A stretch of DNA of 64,000 nt from Mesostigma viride (lineage: Eukaryota > Streptophyta > Mesostigmatophyceae > Mesostigmatales > Mesostigmataceae), in contig RPFO01000104.1 of assembly GCA_009746045.1 (NCBI GenBank), positions 4,720,477 through 4,784,476 on the forward strand, given 5' to 3'. The position numbers were made by a program, and so were the translations under genes. The notes under the pieces are model-generated. The model was not told the DNA's origin and ran no database searches. It worked only from the letters and a program-made list of their open reading frames with translations. Positions 32,024 to 42,426 of this stretch are shown one piece after another. Positions within the stretch are counted from its first letter, which is position 1. Each line of letters begins with the position of its first letter.

Positions 32024-35000
32024 TCAAGCAACTTCATCTGCCCCATCATCTACACTTGCACTCCTTTTCTCCGCTGCGTCTTTCAGTTTCTTTTCTTCTT
32101 CACGTTGCTTCTGCTTTTCTGCCCACTTCCTTCTTGCCTCATCCCAGTCGTTGTGCACACACGGAAATATGTGGCATTCCCAGCGCCACTTTCCAGGCCC
32201 CTCAGCCTCTATGGCGCGCTGTTCTGCCTCCAAACCATCAATTTCTCCATGCCACAATTCGAACTCACAGTAGGATGGCGTCTGCCCATCCTCCTTGTGC
32301 TGTGGATGGTCACAGTAACGATTGCACTTTGCAAACTCCTCCCTTTCTACAGCAGCGCAGTTATCATTCCAGCCGACTGTATCTGAGTAGCACTTGTGCG
32401 TGAGCAAGTCCCTGGGCGCAAGAGGAGGGAAATATTTATTGTGGTCATGCACCCGGCCATCCCTGTGGGCATGAGTGCACTTCTCTGGATCCCCCGCTTC
32501 ACACGGCAGGTCGTGAAGGTGACCTCGCCCTGCTGTCCTGCAGTACATGTCGCAGATCTCCGCCTTGGTGCTCTCACCCGCCACATACTTTCGGTCCCCA
32601 AAATCCACCGCCCCATCTTCAATTGTAGACACCCAGATCCTGTTCCGCATGTTGCCATGCGCCCCCTTGTGTTTCTCGGCATGCTTTATGGGGAGTTCAC
32701 AGTAGTAGTTGCATGTACGGCAGCGCTCATTGCAGGTATGGACAACCCGGGGATCCAGAGAGTGGATGTGGGGCCCCTCATGCTCCAGATGGTATGGCGG
32801 AACACGCACGGCGCACTTCTCTCGGTGGCCGTTGGCTTCGGACAATGACTTGTAGGAAAATGTGGACCGCCTCCCTTCAAACACCTCCTCATTGGCCTCG
32901 CTTATCTGCTGCACGGTCACGCGGCAAATGCCCTCTGCTTCACAGCGTCGGGGGCAGGCGTGCTCCTTGCCGCAGAAGTGAAGTTTGCTGTTGATGATCT
33001 GTGGTGCATTGCCCGCGCTAGCAGACCCACCTTCCGCGTTGGCAGAAGGCTCCTCGAGCCCCTGCTCCTCCTTGAAGACTTGGGAGAGTGCCGTGTAGTG
33101 GAAGTGGTCACGTGAGCAGCAAGTGTAGGTGCAGTCTTTGACCGCGCATTTGTGCAGGCACATCACCTCGGCGCACTTGTGCACCGTGTGCACCTTGTCC
33201 GCGTTGATCTGGCATTTTCCCTGGCAGTCGCTGGCGGAGCACGGCGCGCCACACAGGTGCATGGGGCTGTTGCAGAGATGGCCGCCCCCGCCTAGCAGGT
33301 GCTCGTGCCCCGCCTTCTTGCAGCACATGCTGTTGCAGTTGAGTGAGCCGGCCATGCCGCAGGGTGCCTGGCAGGTGTGAGGTTTGTCCTTGCAGCAGTG
33401 CACGCCTCCGTGGCCCATTTTCTCCGCGCAGGTATGCACGCTGGGGCTTCCAGGCTGGTTGTCGTCCACCGCTTCGGAACAGAAAAAGCAGCTTTCCGAG
33501 CATGCATGCGTGCCCATGCATGTGTGCTCTGCCGCCGGGTGCGACTTGGGTAGCAGGCAAGACATGAAGCACTGGCTACACCCCCCCCCGCACAGCTGCC
33601 ACTCGTTCCGCAGCTGCTGCAGCTTGATGGCGACGTCGTCCATGAAGCGCACCGCGCAGTCATCCAGCTGGCCGGCCTCCTTGAAAGGTGACAGGTTAAC
33701 ATCCACCCATTGCTGCACGCGAGAGCATCGGCGGTCCACCACTTCCCTCACAAAGGCCACAAATGCCTTCTCCCATCGTCTTTGGTCCATCTCTGGGCGC
33801 ATATCCCTGCAAAACAAGTCCAACAGCTGCAGGATGAGGTGTTCCTGGTCAACGCCACTGCCCCTCAGTACGACTGCGGTGTCAGGGACCTGCGGGGTTT
33901 GGAGGACAAGGTCGCTGCTGTCCATCTCTTCAGCACTCATCCGCAAGGGCGGGCTGTCCACTACCTGCCCTGTGTCGAGGGAGATCAGGGACTCATCATC
34001 CATCCCAAGGACCTGCGCGTCCAAGCGCCCGCTGCCAATGGCGGCATCCAGGTGTTTTGACAGGTGCTGCACCCGGTTCAGCACGTTCTGGCCCTGCAGC
34101 GTTGTCCAGTCCTTGATCGCCATCTTGGCCATGACGTGCTTCATGAAGGAGGAGAAGCCGCCGCCGCCGCCACTGGTGAAGTGCCTCGGCCGGCTGGCGA
34201 TGGCCTCCGCGAGCTGGCAGAAATCGGTGTAGAATTCGGGTCGGCCCAGCGGTGGGAACGGGAAGATGACAAACTCGCCGCCGAACATGCTGCTGATGAA
34301 GTTTGCGGGGGTGTCGTTTTTATCAACCGAGTCCCTGGGGCAGGTGATCATTGCGATCTTGGAATGGAACTCCTGATTAATAGCCTCCACGTCCCTCTCC
34401 GCGACGTCCTTGACCACGATGCAGAAGCAGCCCTTGAAGAGCCGCTCGTCACCCTTGAGGAGGCCCGTGCCGCTCTGGAAGCGAGAGAACATGGCCTCCA
34501 GGTCGCGGTCCAAGCGGAACTCGGTCTTGAACAGCGTGAAATTAGAGATGGCGGCGTTGAACACTGCCAGCAGCATGTCCTCCTGCTCCGTGCGCTCAAA
34601 CGATCCCAGCCCCTCGAAATCCAGGATCACATACAGCACGCCGCCCACCTGGCACAGCCCCATCCAGCAACCATCCGTGCAACGGGCCCCTGAAATCTGG
34701 AATGAGGTCCCAAACAGGTGGTTGAGCGTGTAGCTCTTCCCCGTGCTCTGCTTGCCCATGGAGGAGACGACCACCACGTCGCCACGCCACGAGTCCAGCA
34801 CGGCATCCAGCAGCCCAAAGCTGACCACCCCCACCGCCTCCTCCGTACTCCTCGGGTGAGCTTTAAGCTGCATGCCGTCGGCCATGAGCACGAACACGTT
34901 GTCCTCCGCACGCGCAATCTGCAAGGGGAGCAGGCAGATGAGCTGCTTCACCCAGGTACCCAGCTGCAAAGGCTCAACTGCGGAGAGGAGCCAGGAGCGG

Positions 35001-38000
35001 CATGCCGCATCCAGAGGCCCTCTGGTATCCGGAAGAGCATGGTCAGAACCAGCCAGCCACGCGTCGCTCACGCCGGCAGAGGATGCCACCACCAGGTTGC
35101 GGGAAAGTTGCAGCGCATCCACTTTGGGCTTGTACCCTGTCTTCAGCCTCTGCTCGATGCCTACCACGTAACCCCCCACGCGTTCCAGCAGAGATGCCGG
35201 CAGCTCCTTGGATCCGTCATGGTCCAACAGCACCGCAATGTGCATGGCAACTTCTTGCTGGGACTCTTCCAGCGCTGCCGCCGCCCCCTCCACCGCAAAC
35301 TTGTCGTACGCGTGGAAGAGGTACTCGAGCATGCAGAGCTCCGACGCATTCTTACCGCCCCCCTGGCCATCCCTGCTGCCGTCCGCCACGGCCTCGATCT
35401 GCTCCGCCTGCTCGCGCCCCTGCGCCTTGACCACGTGCGCGGCCAGCGCCCCCGTGTCAGCGCACAGCGCGCCGAGGTACTGGTTGACGGCGCCCTGCTC
35501 GCCGAGACCCAGGCTGAACGTGACAAAAGAAGAGGCGCCCCCCGGGTGCCTGGCCTCCACCTGGGGCAGCGCTCGCAAGCCCGGCACCGCCAACGGGGTG
35601 ATGCGGATGCTCTCATCAGCGGCACTACCACCCCTGCTGTTGGGCTTGCTGCCATCCCTGGTGGCTTGCACGTTCGCTGATACCACGATCACAAAGTTGC
35701 CTGTCACCGTGGTAAGCAGGCTGGTTGGCGGGGGCCCCGCGGATGCTGGCGCCGTGTAGGTCTCCCTCTCCATCGCGCGCTGCTGGATGTTGTACACGCG
35801 CACGCGCCCCCCCGCGTCTAGCATGAGGAGCTTGCGCTGGGTCTTTAGAAGCTTCATGTCCCTCAGCTTTGATGACCCGCTCAGCGTCGACAGCTCCACC
35901 GGGGGACAGGCCGGCTCTGTGTTGGTGAAGTTGTCGCTAAAGCGGTAGACGTAGACTGTGCTCTCGCCGGCCTTGCTCACTCTGGTCGTGTAGAATGCCA
36001 GGAAGCGGGTGGCCTCATCGAAATCCGCCAGGCGCGACGGCCGTCCGTACACCCGGGCGAGGTGCTGCCCTCCGCTGGTGAGCCGGTGGATGGTGATGGC
36101 GGTTCTGTCGCTGGGCATGTTGGCGACCGTCACCAGCCACCGCCCCTTGTTCATGAGGCCCGCGGTCAGCAGCGTCCAGTCGCATGGGATGGAGGCCTTT
36201 CCGTATGCTGGTACCACCTGAGGCTGGCAGGTCGCTGTGCCGGAAGGTGACGCCTCCTCGGGTCGCGGCGCCAGCAGCAGCGACACCACCAGCTCCTGCC
36301 GTGGCTCCTGCGGCTGTTGCACGTCCGCGGTGACTTGCAGCACCTCCACGACACCCGCCGATGCCGAGAAAAGCGCACTCGCTGCACGCTGAAAGATGGA
36401 GCGTTGCTCCAACTTGCAGCGCCGCACGCGCAAGACCTGCAGGTCGTCGCCGCCGGCAGGCCCCGTGGTGGGTGACAGAACCAACTTCTCCAGCTGAGCA
36501 AGGCATGACCGCTCCGCCTTGACTTGCCTCTGCTCGAGCTGCGTTGCCAATTCCGCCCTCTGGACATCGAGACGGCGGGACACAGACAGCACGCCCGTGG
36601 TCATCTCCTTCCGCAGCAGAGCCTCCCGCTCTCTGATCACCTGCAGCGCCTGGCCTTGCGCCCACTCGGACAGGAAGCGTTGGGTGTCCTCGCACGACCA
36701 CGCACGGGACCTCTCCCCCCCAAGAATCCTGCCGATCCCCAGGCCCCACCGCCAGCTAGAGCCGGCACGGCTGGCCTCTCCCGCTGCCCCTGAGATACCC
36801 TTGAAGGGATAGCCCGCGGCCAGCAATGAGCTGGCCTCTGCCACCGCGCCCGCGCCCACGCGAGAGAGCTCATCGTTCAGGTTGGCGTTCGGCTTTTGCA
36901 CATGGCTTTGCAGCCATGCATCCTCTTCTCCTGTGGGGGCCGTGCGCGCCAGAGCGGCTATGGCCGCGCAGCGCTCCATGATCGCTTGGACGAGTGTCTC
37001 GGCATCGTTTGCGTGCGCCTGCAGAACAGAGCCCGCGTCAGGGCCCAAGTTGGACAGTAACTGGCCCAGCTCTCCACTGTTGACATCCTGCATGCGCCGC
37101 GTGTGGGATGGCAGCACCCCCGGGTACCGCGTCCTTGACGCCAGCATGGAGTGAAAGGCGTTCACGACACTTTGCTGGAAGCCCCGCTGGGCAACGTCCA
37201 CCTCAGACCGCGCATGACGCAGCTGGAGCTCCCCATCCTTGGCCAGCTGTCGCTGCTCCTCGTCCAGCTTCCGGAGCATGGAGTCCACCGCCGCACGATC
37301 TCTCGCGGAAGCCATCGCACGAAGAAACATCTTCTTCTCGCTGGCCGGCATGTCGGGGTGCAGTTCGACCCGGTTATGCTGTAGCCTGTCACGCAGCGTG
37401 GAGCAGGGCCTGCCCGCCTCGTCGGTCAGGCTAAACTGGAGCGTATGACCCTCACTCCACACCCAGGAGGACATCACCGCGACCTGTTCCATTACAGCCA
37501 CCAGCGTGCCACTACCCGTGATGATGGTCGCGGAGGAAGGGCGCTGCCCGGCCGGGCTGATCAGCATCCTCGCATCCACGCTGAAGCTGGGGTGGAGAGA
37601 AAACGAATCTTCCTGGACGATCCGCTGGGCAAACCGATACCGGTTGAACCGAGATGGCCCAACCTGTGTCGTCTGCCCCGATGGGAAAGACAGCGTCCCT
37701 GCTCGGTCGAAGCAGAAAAAGACATGCCGCGTGAGCTGCGTGATGTAGCGCACGCAGGTGGAGGAGATGCTGTTGGGTGAAATTGACGAGAAGGCGGTCT
37801 CGGTTGGCCACAGGACCAGGAGCACAAGGCAGTCCGAGGACTGCGATTCGTGGCCATCCTGTGAGGTTGCGACAGTGCGGGAGGGATACAGAGAAACGCT
37901 GTAGATCCCTGCTGACCTCGAGGCAAAACAGGCCACTTCACCTTCACTTAGGCTGACCGTCCTCCTCAGAAAACTTGCAATCGCATCTCTGTGCCCGACG

Positions 38001-38275
38001 ACACCATAGCAAAGGTGCTGACGACAGTCGAGCTTGTCAAAGTGTATCCGGGAGGCATTCTGGTTGCAAGAGCGTGGCACAGCAGCGTTGCAAAACCCTG
38101 CAATCTGCTCTCGCGGGATGATTAGCTTTTCAGTAAGGATCCCGTCCTGGTTTTCGGTGCGAATTTGAATGAGTTGATGCACCACGACATGGTATTTTAA
38201 ACCATTCATGTCGACGTCAGGCTGCGTTTGCCGGCTAGAATCCCCTATGCTGCCAGGGTATGCGGCGTTTTCCAT
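32024..38275 (-). CDS. VLIG/GBP-like very large GTPase with Cys/His-rich C-terminus
   Basis: A single uninterrupted frame of 2083 residues, start MENAAYPGS. Residues 1-700 are mixed, with coiled-coil-like Glu/Arg/Gln-rich stretches near 310-400 and 560-610. About 700-960 shows short beta-strand repeats (RWLVTVAN, KLLMLDAGGRVRVYNIQ) resembling a propeller. The GTPase core starts near 1165: P-loop GKQSTGKS (about 1173), RCTDG switch, DFEGL (about 1218), KDV. This pattern is shared by interferon-inducible very large GTPases, URGCP and GBPs. From about 1560 to 2050 some 80 Cys/His residues form repeated CxxxC/HxC clusters, followed by a Lys/Glu-rich tail. Likely a soluble, dynamin-superfamily GTPase; the role is unknown, and defence-related is only an analogy. 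It is convergent with the LRR gene, and the hAT pair lies about 600 bp upstream. Confidence 0.85.
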   Translation of the reverse strand: MENAAYPGSIGDSSRQTQPDVDMNGLKYHVVVHQLIQIRTENQDGILTEKLIIPREQIAGFCNAAVPRSCNQNASRIHFDKLDCRQHLCYGVVGHRDAIASFLRRTVSLSEGEVACFASRSAGIYSVSLYPSRTVATSQDGHESQSSDCLVLLVLWPTETAFSSISPNSISSTCVRYITQLTRHVFFCFDRAGTLSFPSGQTTQVGPSRFNRYRFAQRIVQEDSFSLHPSFSVDARMLISPAGQRPSSATIITGSGTLVAVMEQVAVMSSWVWSEGHTLQFSLTDEAGRPCSTLRDRLQHNRVELHPDMPASEKKMFLRAMASARDRAAVDSMLRKLDEEQRQLAKDGELQLRHARSEVDVAQRGFQQSVVNAFHSMLASRTRYPGVLPSHTRRMQDVNSGELGQLLSNLGPDAGSVLQAHANDAETLVQAIMERCAAIAALARTAPTGEEDAWLQSHVQKPNANLNDELSRVGAGAVAEASSLLAAGYPFKGISGAAGEASRAGSSWRWGLGIGRILGGERSRAWSCEDTQRFLSEWAQGQALQVIREREALLRKEMTTGVLSVSRRLDVQRAELATQLEQRQVKAERSCLAQLEKLVLSPTTGPAGGDDLQVLRVRRCKLEQRSIFQRAASALFSASAGVVEVLQVTADVQQPQEPRQELVVSLLLAPRPEEASPSGTATCQPQVVPAYGKASIPCDWTLLTAGLMNKGRWLVTVANMPSDRTAITIHRLTSGGQHLARVYGRPSRLADFDEATRFLAFYTTRVSKAGESTVYVYRFSDNFTNTEPACPPVELSTLSGSSKLRDMKLLKTQRKLLMLDAGGRVRVYNIQQRAMERETYTAPASAGPPPTSLLTTVTGNFVIVVSANVQATRDGSKPNSRGGSAADESIRITPLAVPGLRALPQVEARHPGGASSFVTFSLGLGEQGAVNQYLGALCADTGALAAHVVKAQGREQAEQIEAVADGSRDGQGGGKNASELCMLEYLFHAYDKFAVEGAAAALEESQQEVAMHIAVLLDHDGSKELPASLLERVGGYVVGIEQRLKTGYKPKVDALQLSRNLVVASSAGVSDAWLAGSDHALPDTRGPLDAACRSWLLSAVEPLQLGTWVKQLICLLPLQIARAEDNVFVLMADGMQLKAHPRSTEEAVGVVSFGLLDAVLDSWRGDVVVVSSMGKQSTGKSYTLNHLFGTSFQISGARCTDGCWMGLCQVGGVLYVILDFEGLGSFERTEQEDMLLAVFNAAISNFTLFKTEFRLDRDLEAMFSRFQSGTGLLKGDERLFKGCFCIVVKDVAERDVEAINQEFHSKIAMITCPRDSVDKNDTPANFISSMFGGEFVIFPFPPLGRPEFYTDFCQLAEAIASRPRHFTSGGGGGFSSFMKHVMAKMAIKDWTTLQGQNVLNRVQHLSKHLDAAIGSGRLDAQVLGMDDESLISLDTGQVVDSPPLRMSAEEMDSSDLVLQTPQVPDTAVVLRGSGVDQEHLILQLLDLFCRDMRPEMDQRRWEKAFVAFVREVVDRRCSRVQQWVDVNLSPFKEAGQLDDCAVRFMDDVAIKLQQLRNEWQLCGGGCSQCFMSCLLPKSHPAAEHTCMGTHACSESCFFCSEAVDDNQPGSPSVHTCAEKMGHGGVHCCKDKPHTCQAPCGMAGSLNCNSMCCKKAGHEHLLGGGGHLCNSPMHLCGAPCSASDCQGKCQINADKVHTVHKCAEVMCLHKCAVKDCTYTCCSRDHFHYTALSQVFKEEQGLEEPSANAEGGSASAGNAPQIINSKLHFCGKEHACPRRCEAEGICRVTVQQISEANEEVFEGRRSTFSYKSLSEANGHREKCAVRVPPYHLEHEGPHIHSLDPRVVHTCNERCRTCNYYCELPIKHAEKHKGAHGNMRNRIWVSTIEDGAVDFGDRKYVAGESTKAEICDMYCRTAGRGHLHDLPCEAGDPEKCTHAHRDGRVHDHNKYFPPLAPRDLLTHKCYSDTVGWNDNCAAVEREEFAKCNRYCDHPQHKEDGQTPSYCEFELWHGEIDGLEAEQRAIEAEGPGKWRWECHIFPCVHNDWDEARRKWAEKQKQREEEKKLKDAAEKRSASVDDGADEVA

Positions 38276-38868
38276 GGCACCCCCCGGGATAACGAGGAAT
38301 AAAACACGCAGACACTTAGTGCATGCCTGCCTGCATCAAAATCCAACCTGCACTGCAAACGATTGATGGGATGGACGCCTGTTCATGTAAATATAAAGCC
38401 TCGATACATAAGGTTGACGGGACTGCGAACGCCAGAATGAACTTGGAAATATTCCGCCCTCGTCAAATTAAAGCGGAAAACGTGTGCATTGTGCACCTGT
38501 GCAGGGCCAGCAGCTGAAGGGCCGCCACTAATACCTAATCTACCTTGACGGCAGACCTGGCTGCGATGTAGAGGCCGGGACACGCAAACATATTGTATGA
38601 AATGTACAGATGTCAGGTTCGCTCGCGCCAACCGTCGCGGATTTCAAGGAAGTTTCTTGGCACGACTGCAGCAGACGCCATGCACATGTGTTCTGGCGAG
38701 GGCGGCAGGTAATCGTGAAGGCGACGAAAAATGCCCCCACGCGCCGTCCTCCGCACCAGGCGTGCTGGGCCAACCAGGCTTTCGCTGGGTCTGCGACCGG
38801 CTGGTTGAGTCCAGTTGTCCGACAGGGTTATTAATAGCGGAGCCACACCGCCACAGACTGGCTCAGAG
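38276..38868. other. Region upstream of the GTPase gene
   Basis: This 590-bp stretch should hold the promoter and 5' UTR of the minus-strand GTPase gene. No specific promoter motif is claimed. CCACACCGCCACAG (38843-38856) resembles hAT subterminal motifs. Confidence 0.4.
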
Positions 38869-38876
38869 GTCCTGCG
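38869..38876. repeat. Target-site duplication of hAT copy 1 (outer)
   Basis: GTCCTGCG, repeated at 42997-43004 on the other side of the 4120-bp element. Confidence 0.9.
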
Positions 38877-39823
38877 CAGTGTTTTTTTTAAGGTTTTCGC
38901 TACTAGTGGCGCTAGGCCACTTGTGGCGTTTCGAACTATGAAAACTTCAGTTTACTCGGCCAATGTGTGGCTTTAAGCCAATTAAAATTGGGCTTGGCAC
39001 GGCCACGTGTGGCGGGCTGGCTTTTTGGTGCAGCAAATGACCCTGCCGGCAGTGGGGTCAGCGCGGCGCGGCGCCGTACTGGCTGTACACAAGGCGGGCG
39101 AGCGTCTCCGTCTCAGGCATCGGCGCCGGGCGCCGGGCCGCCGGCTGCCCGGCCTGCTGGCGGGCAGCCCCATTCTCATCATACTTCAATTGCACTTGTG
39201 TCTTCCTACTTAAATGAAAAGTATAAAAACCTATGAAGGTGTAGTGTTTACTAACGCGTTAAATAATGAGACTAAGGATGCATTATAGTTACCTAATTAG
39301 TTTCAGTCTACTATGAAGTGAGGTTACTCAGTCAAAAGTCAACTGAAAGTTAGTCAGCTCATAAGCTTCAGTAAGCGGCCGTACTAAATTTATGAAATCA
39401 CTACGTCACGCGAGAATAAATTCAAAAAAAAGCACTGTGTGCTTTGAACTTACTTAATTTGTTGTATTGGCGCAGTATTACTTCTCACGACCGACTTAGT
39501 AATGTTTGGCTTCCTAGTTTCCGTGATTCCGTCATGAACGAATAATAAGGATTATGGCTCATTCGCAATTGCTCATTGGTGGCCTCATCATTTTATTTAA
39601 AGTTCATTAATAATTACGCCCCTCTAAAAGCGAAGCCATGACTAGCTTGCACACTTGACTACATGCCGATGGCGGGGACAATGTAAGCAATTACGTTGTC
39701 GTCAGAAGGCCGGGCAACAAACTTGAAAACGCTAGCTGCCCAAAATTTGAGATTCCGCGGAAAGCACAGAAAATAAGAAAACTTAGTAGCTAGCAGCAAG
39801 GAATCATATAAGCAATTATGTAT

Positions 39824-41761
39824 TTAAGTAAGAACACTGCCGGTTGCGCGGCGGCCCTTCTCCGCAGACCACACTGCATATGCCGCCTGGATCGGCATGT
39901 CTTCGTATGAAGAGCTGCATGCAAAGATGCGGACCGCCACGTTCAGATGGCGCTCGAGAAGGCGGTTGCGAATATCGCTCTTAATGAAATTCATGTGGCT
40001 GAACCTCCGCTCATTCTCCACGCTGGTAAGAGGGAGGAGCAGCATCAACTCTGCCAGCTGCAGATACGCCCCCACAAACTCGTGCATGAGCGGGTTGGTC
40101 AACAAAACCTTCCACAACGCCCTTGCGGACGTGTACTCCTGGCTGTTGCTCTTCATCATGAGCATAAAGGAGTCGAGCTGGTCATCCAGGAGGGACGGGG
40201 AAATCAGTGGGCCCACCTTCTTCCCATTCACCATGGTGACCCCCACAGCAAACTTGCGCTTGAGCACCTGAACTTGTTTCTGCACCTCGGCCACGTCGCG
40301 CTCCTTCTCAGTCCACCAGCCTGGCTGCAAAATGGACATCGCGGAGAGCAGACCGTTTGGTGGGAATCGGATATCGAAGTCGTCCAGCACCACCTTGGCC
40401 GCAGCGGTAGCCTGCTCCTGCGCAGCAATTACGCGGAGTCTGAACTCCTCCTCCGTGACACTTGCCACTGAAACGTAGCGAGCCCGAGAACCCGAGGCCT
40501 CGTGCACCGTTTGACATGTTACCGGGTGTTCCATTTCCTGGCAGTTGCGGAAAACCTCGCCGCGGTCGGTGAGAAAGGGTGACGTGTCGGCATCCAAGTC
40601 TATAAACCCCTTCCAGAGGGTCCCAGTGAACACCTTGGGCCCTTCCACATACTCATCACGGATTGTTGTCTTGCAGTCCTCGATCGCATGGGCAAGGGTG
40701 TCGAGCTGCAGGTCCTGCTGCTGGCACTGCTTGACCAAGAAATTCATGGCATCCAGCATGCGCGCGAACACGACCACCCCGAGCTGGGTGTCAATGTCCA
40801 GCATGTTGGCTAGCAAGTCCTGTGCTGCTGCCATTTGCTCCACTTCCTTGTGTTGGTAGGTGGCCAAGCACATGGCGATCGCAGGATACTCAATGCGGAA
40901 CGTGTTGAGGCACCCCTGCACGCTAAGCCAGCGTGTGTCGGACACGCGCTGCAGCTTCCGGCCACCCGTGCCCAGCATCCCCTGCCACATCTTCAGTTGC
41001 TCTGACTTCATGGCTGAGTGCGCCACCCAGTTGTGTGCTGACTTGAGGATTGACTCCACCCGCGCAAACAAGGAGTTCCCCTTGAGCTCGTTCGCTATCA
41101 GGCTGAGCTTGTGCGGCGCGCAGTGCATGGGCACGAGGAAGGGTGCATTGCTCATCAAGAGCTTCTTCCCGACACCCTTCCGCTGCCCCATCATCACCGA
41201 TGCCCCATCTGACCCGAAGCCAACCAGCTTCACCACGAGCTGATCGTCCGTGATTCCGAGCATGCCTCGCATTACTATGCACAGCTCGTTGTGCAGGGAG
41301 AGGGCGTCCACCGCAGTCACCTTTTTTAGCGTGACAAACTCCTGCTGCTTTATTCCATCCTCCACAAAAGCCACCTCCACCGACATGAATTCTACGTTAT
41401 CATTGGCCTTGGACTCATCGACGGTGACCGCGACATACCTAGCCGCGGCGACCCTTGCCTTAAGGTCAGCAAGCAACACGGCATCCAACGCCTCCGCCAT
41501 CTCCCAACCTGAGCCGTCAGTCCAATGGTGGGAGGGGAGCGCGTCCCTCATCTCCTCGTATTCGCAAAGGAGCGTTGGCAGCGACTCATAATCAGTCATA
41601 GGCTTACCCTTCGCCAGGGTGTACGCCATCGCCTTGAACTGCTTGAGCTTAAGTCGGTCGGACTTGCTCAGCTGACCAGGGGGGGGGCAAACTCGCCCAT
41701 GACCGTCTGCCTCTGCCGGCTCTGCGTGCTCCTCTCCTCCCCTGAATACACCCGCAGGCAC
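39824..41761 (-). CDS. hAT transposase catalytic part, copy 1
   Basis: 645-residue frame. Authentic sequence starts after the C run, at about QLSKSDRLKLKQFKAMAYTL. It shows the hAT RNase-H-like core: VAVTVDES (first Asp), GFGSDGASVMMG (second Asp), HCAPHKLSLIAN and TRWLS. The C-terminal hAT dimerisation block is LLPLTSVENERRFSH then MNFIKSDIRNRL, containing the conserved ER-FS. It resembles ZNF862/C17orf113-like hAT proteins. The first 25-30 residues of the open frame overlap the other half and are probably not used. Confidence 0.85.
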   Translation of the reverse strand: MPAGVFRGGEEHAEPAEADGHGRVCPPPGQLSKSDRLKLKQFKAMAYTLAKGKPMTDYESLPTLLCEYEEMRDALPSHHWTDGSGWEMAEALDAVLLADLKARVAAARYVAVTVDESKANDNVEFMSVEVAFVEDGIKQQEFVTLKKVTAVDALSLHNELCIVMRGMLGITDDQLVVKLVGFGSDGASVMMGQRKGVGKKLLMSNAPFLVPMHCAPHKLSLIANELKGNSLFARVESILKSAHNWVAHSAMKSEQLKMWQGMLGTGGRKLQRVSDTRWLSVQGCLNTFRIEYPAIAMCLATYQHKEVEQMAAAQDLLANMLDIDTQLGVVVFARMLDAMNFLVKQCQQQDLQLDTLAHAIEDCKTTIRDEYVEGPKVFTGTLWKGFIDLDADTSPFLTDRGEVFRNCQEMEHPVTCQTVHEASGSRARYVSVASVTEEEFRLRVIAAQEQATAAAKVVLDDFDIRFPPNGLLSAMSILQPGWWTEKERDVAEVQKQVQVLKRKFAVGVTMVNGKKVGPLISPSLLDDQLDSFMLMMKSNSQEYTSARALWKVLLTNPLMHEFVGAYLQLAELMLLLPLTSVENERRFSHMNFIKSDIRNRLLERHLNVAVRIFACSSSYEDMPIQAAYAVWSAEKGRRATGSVLT

Positions 41762-42426
41762 TCGCTCTTCTCCTTCGCAATGGCGGCCACGTGAGAGTCA
41801 GCCACAACGTGTGTCTTGAAAGTGTCGATCTTGAAAACCTTGGTCCCCCTACCCAGCCCGATGGTGACCTTGGCATCACGGCAAGGGCCGCAGTATGCTT
41901 CGTCCTTCTCTTCGTCATAGCGCAACCATGGGAAACGCAGCCCCCATTCGGGTTTCCACTTCCTATTGGCATCCGCGCCCTTCCAATCCCTCTTGGCAGG
42001 TGGCGCTACGAAAATGGAAAGCAGCACCAAGGAAATGAGGGGCGCATCACATCCATTCGAAGGCACATCGGACCCCACTTCCCCGTCCATGACCTTAATG
42101 CTGACCTTGATGTAGTTCGCGTCTGCCCCTATCACCTCGGGATGTTCGGGCGCCCCCTCACTCTCTACCCGCCGAGCAGCAGCCCGCGTCTCCTTCGACC
42201 TAAGCCTTTTCGCCTCCTCGGGAGCGATCTCTACCGTCGCCTTGGTTTTCCCAACGACAATGGAGGCTCCATTCGGACCTGGAAAGATTGGTTTGCATCG
42301 CATTCCGGCTGGGAGGGCCAAAGGCTTCCGGCCAAGCCCGGTGCCATAAAACACACTATTTCTTCTCTCTCCTCCCCTCACTACCTGCGGCGGCCCAGGT
42401 GGCCTAAACGGCCCAGCGTCTGCCAT
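41668..42426 (-). CDS. hAT transposase N-terminal part (zinc finger), copy 1
   Basis: 252 residues starting MADAGPFRP. The end holds a BED/TTF-type zinc-finger signature (WLRYDEEKDEAYCGPC, then THVVADSH) used for DNA binding. The frame terminates just after a run of 9 G/C (41679-41687). The continuation of the protein lies in another frame of the overlapping ORF, so one base in the C run, a short intron or ribosomal frameshifting separates the halves. Confidence 0.8.
   Translation of the reverse strand: MADAGPFRPPGPPQVVRGGERRNSVFYGTGLGRKPLALPAGMRCKPIFPGPNGASIVVGKTKATVEIAPEEAKRLRSKETRAAARRVESEGAPEHPEVIGADANYIKVSIKVMDGEVGSDVPSNGCDAPLISLVLLSIFVAPPAKRDWKGADANRKWKPEWGLRFPWLRYDEEKDEAYCGPCRDAKVTIGLGRGTKVFKIDTFKTHVVADSHVAAIAKEKSECLRVYSGEERSTQSRQRQTVMGEFAPPLVS

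Noticed and set aside
32347-38941. Many 60-320-residue frames opposite the GTPase gene
   Set aside because: Antisense shadows of a G/C-rich 2083-codon frame without motifs of their own.
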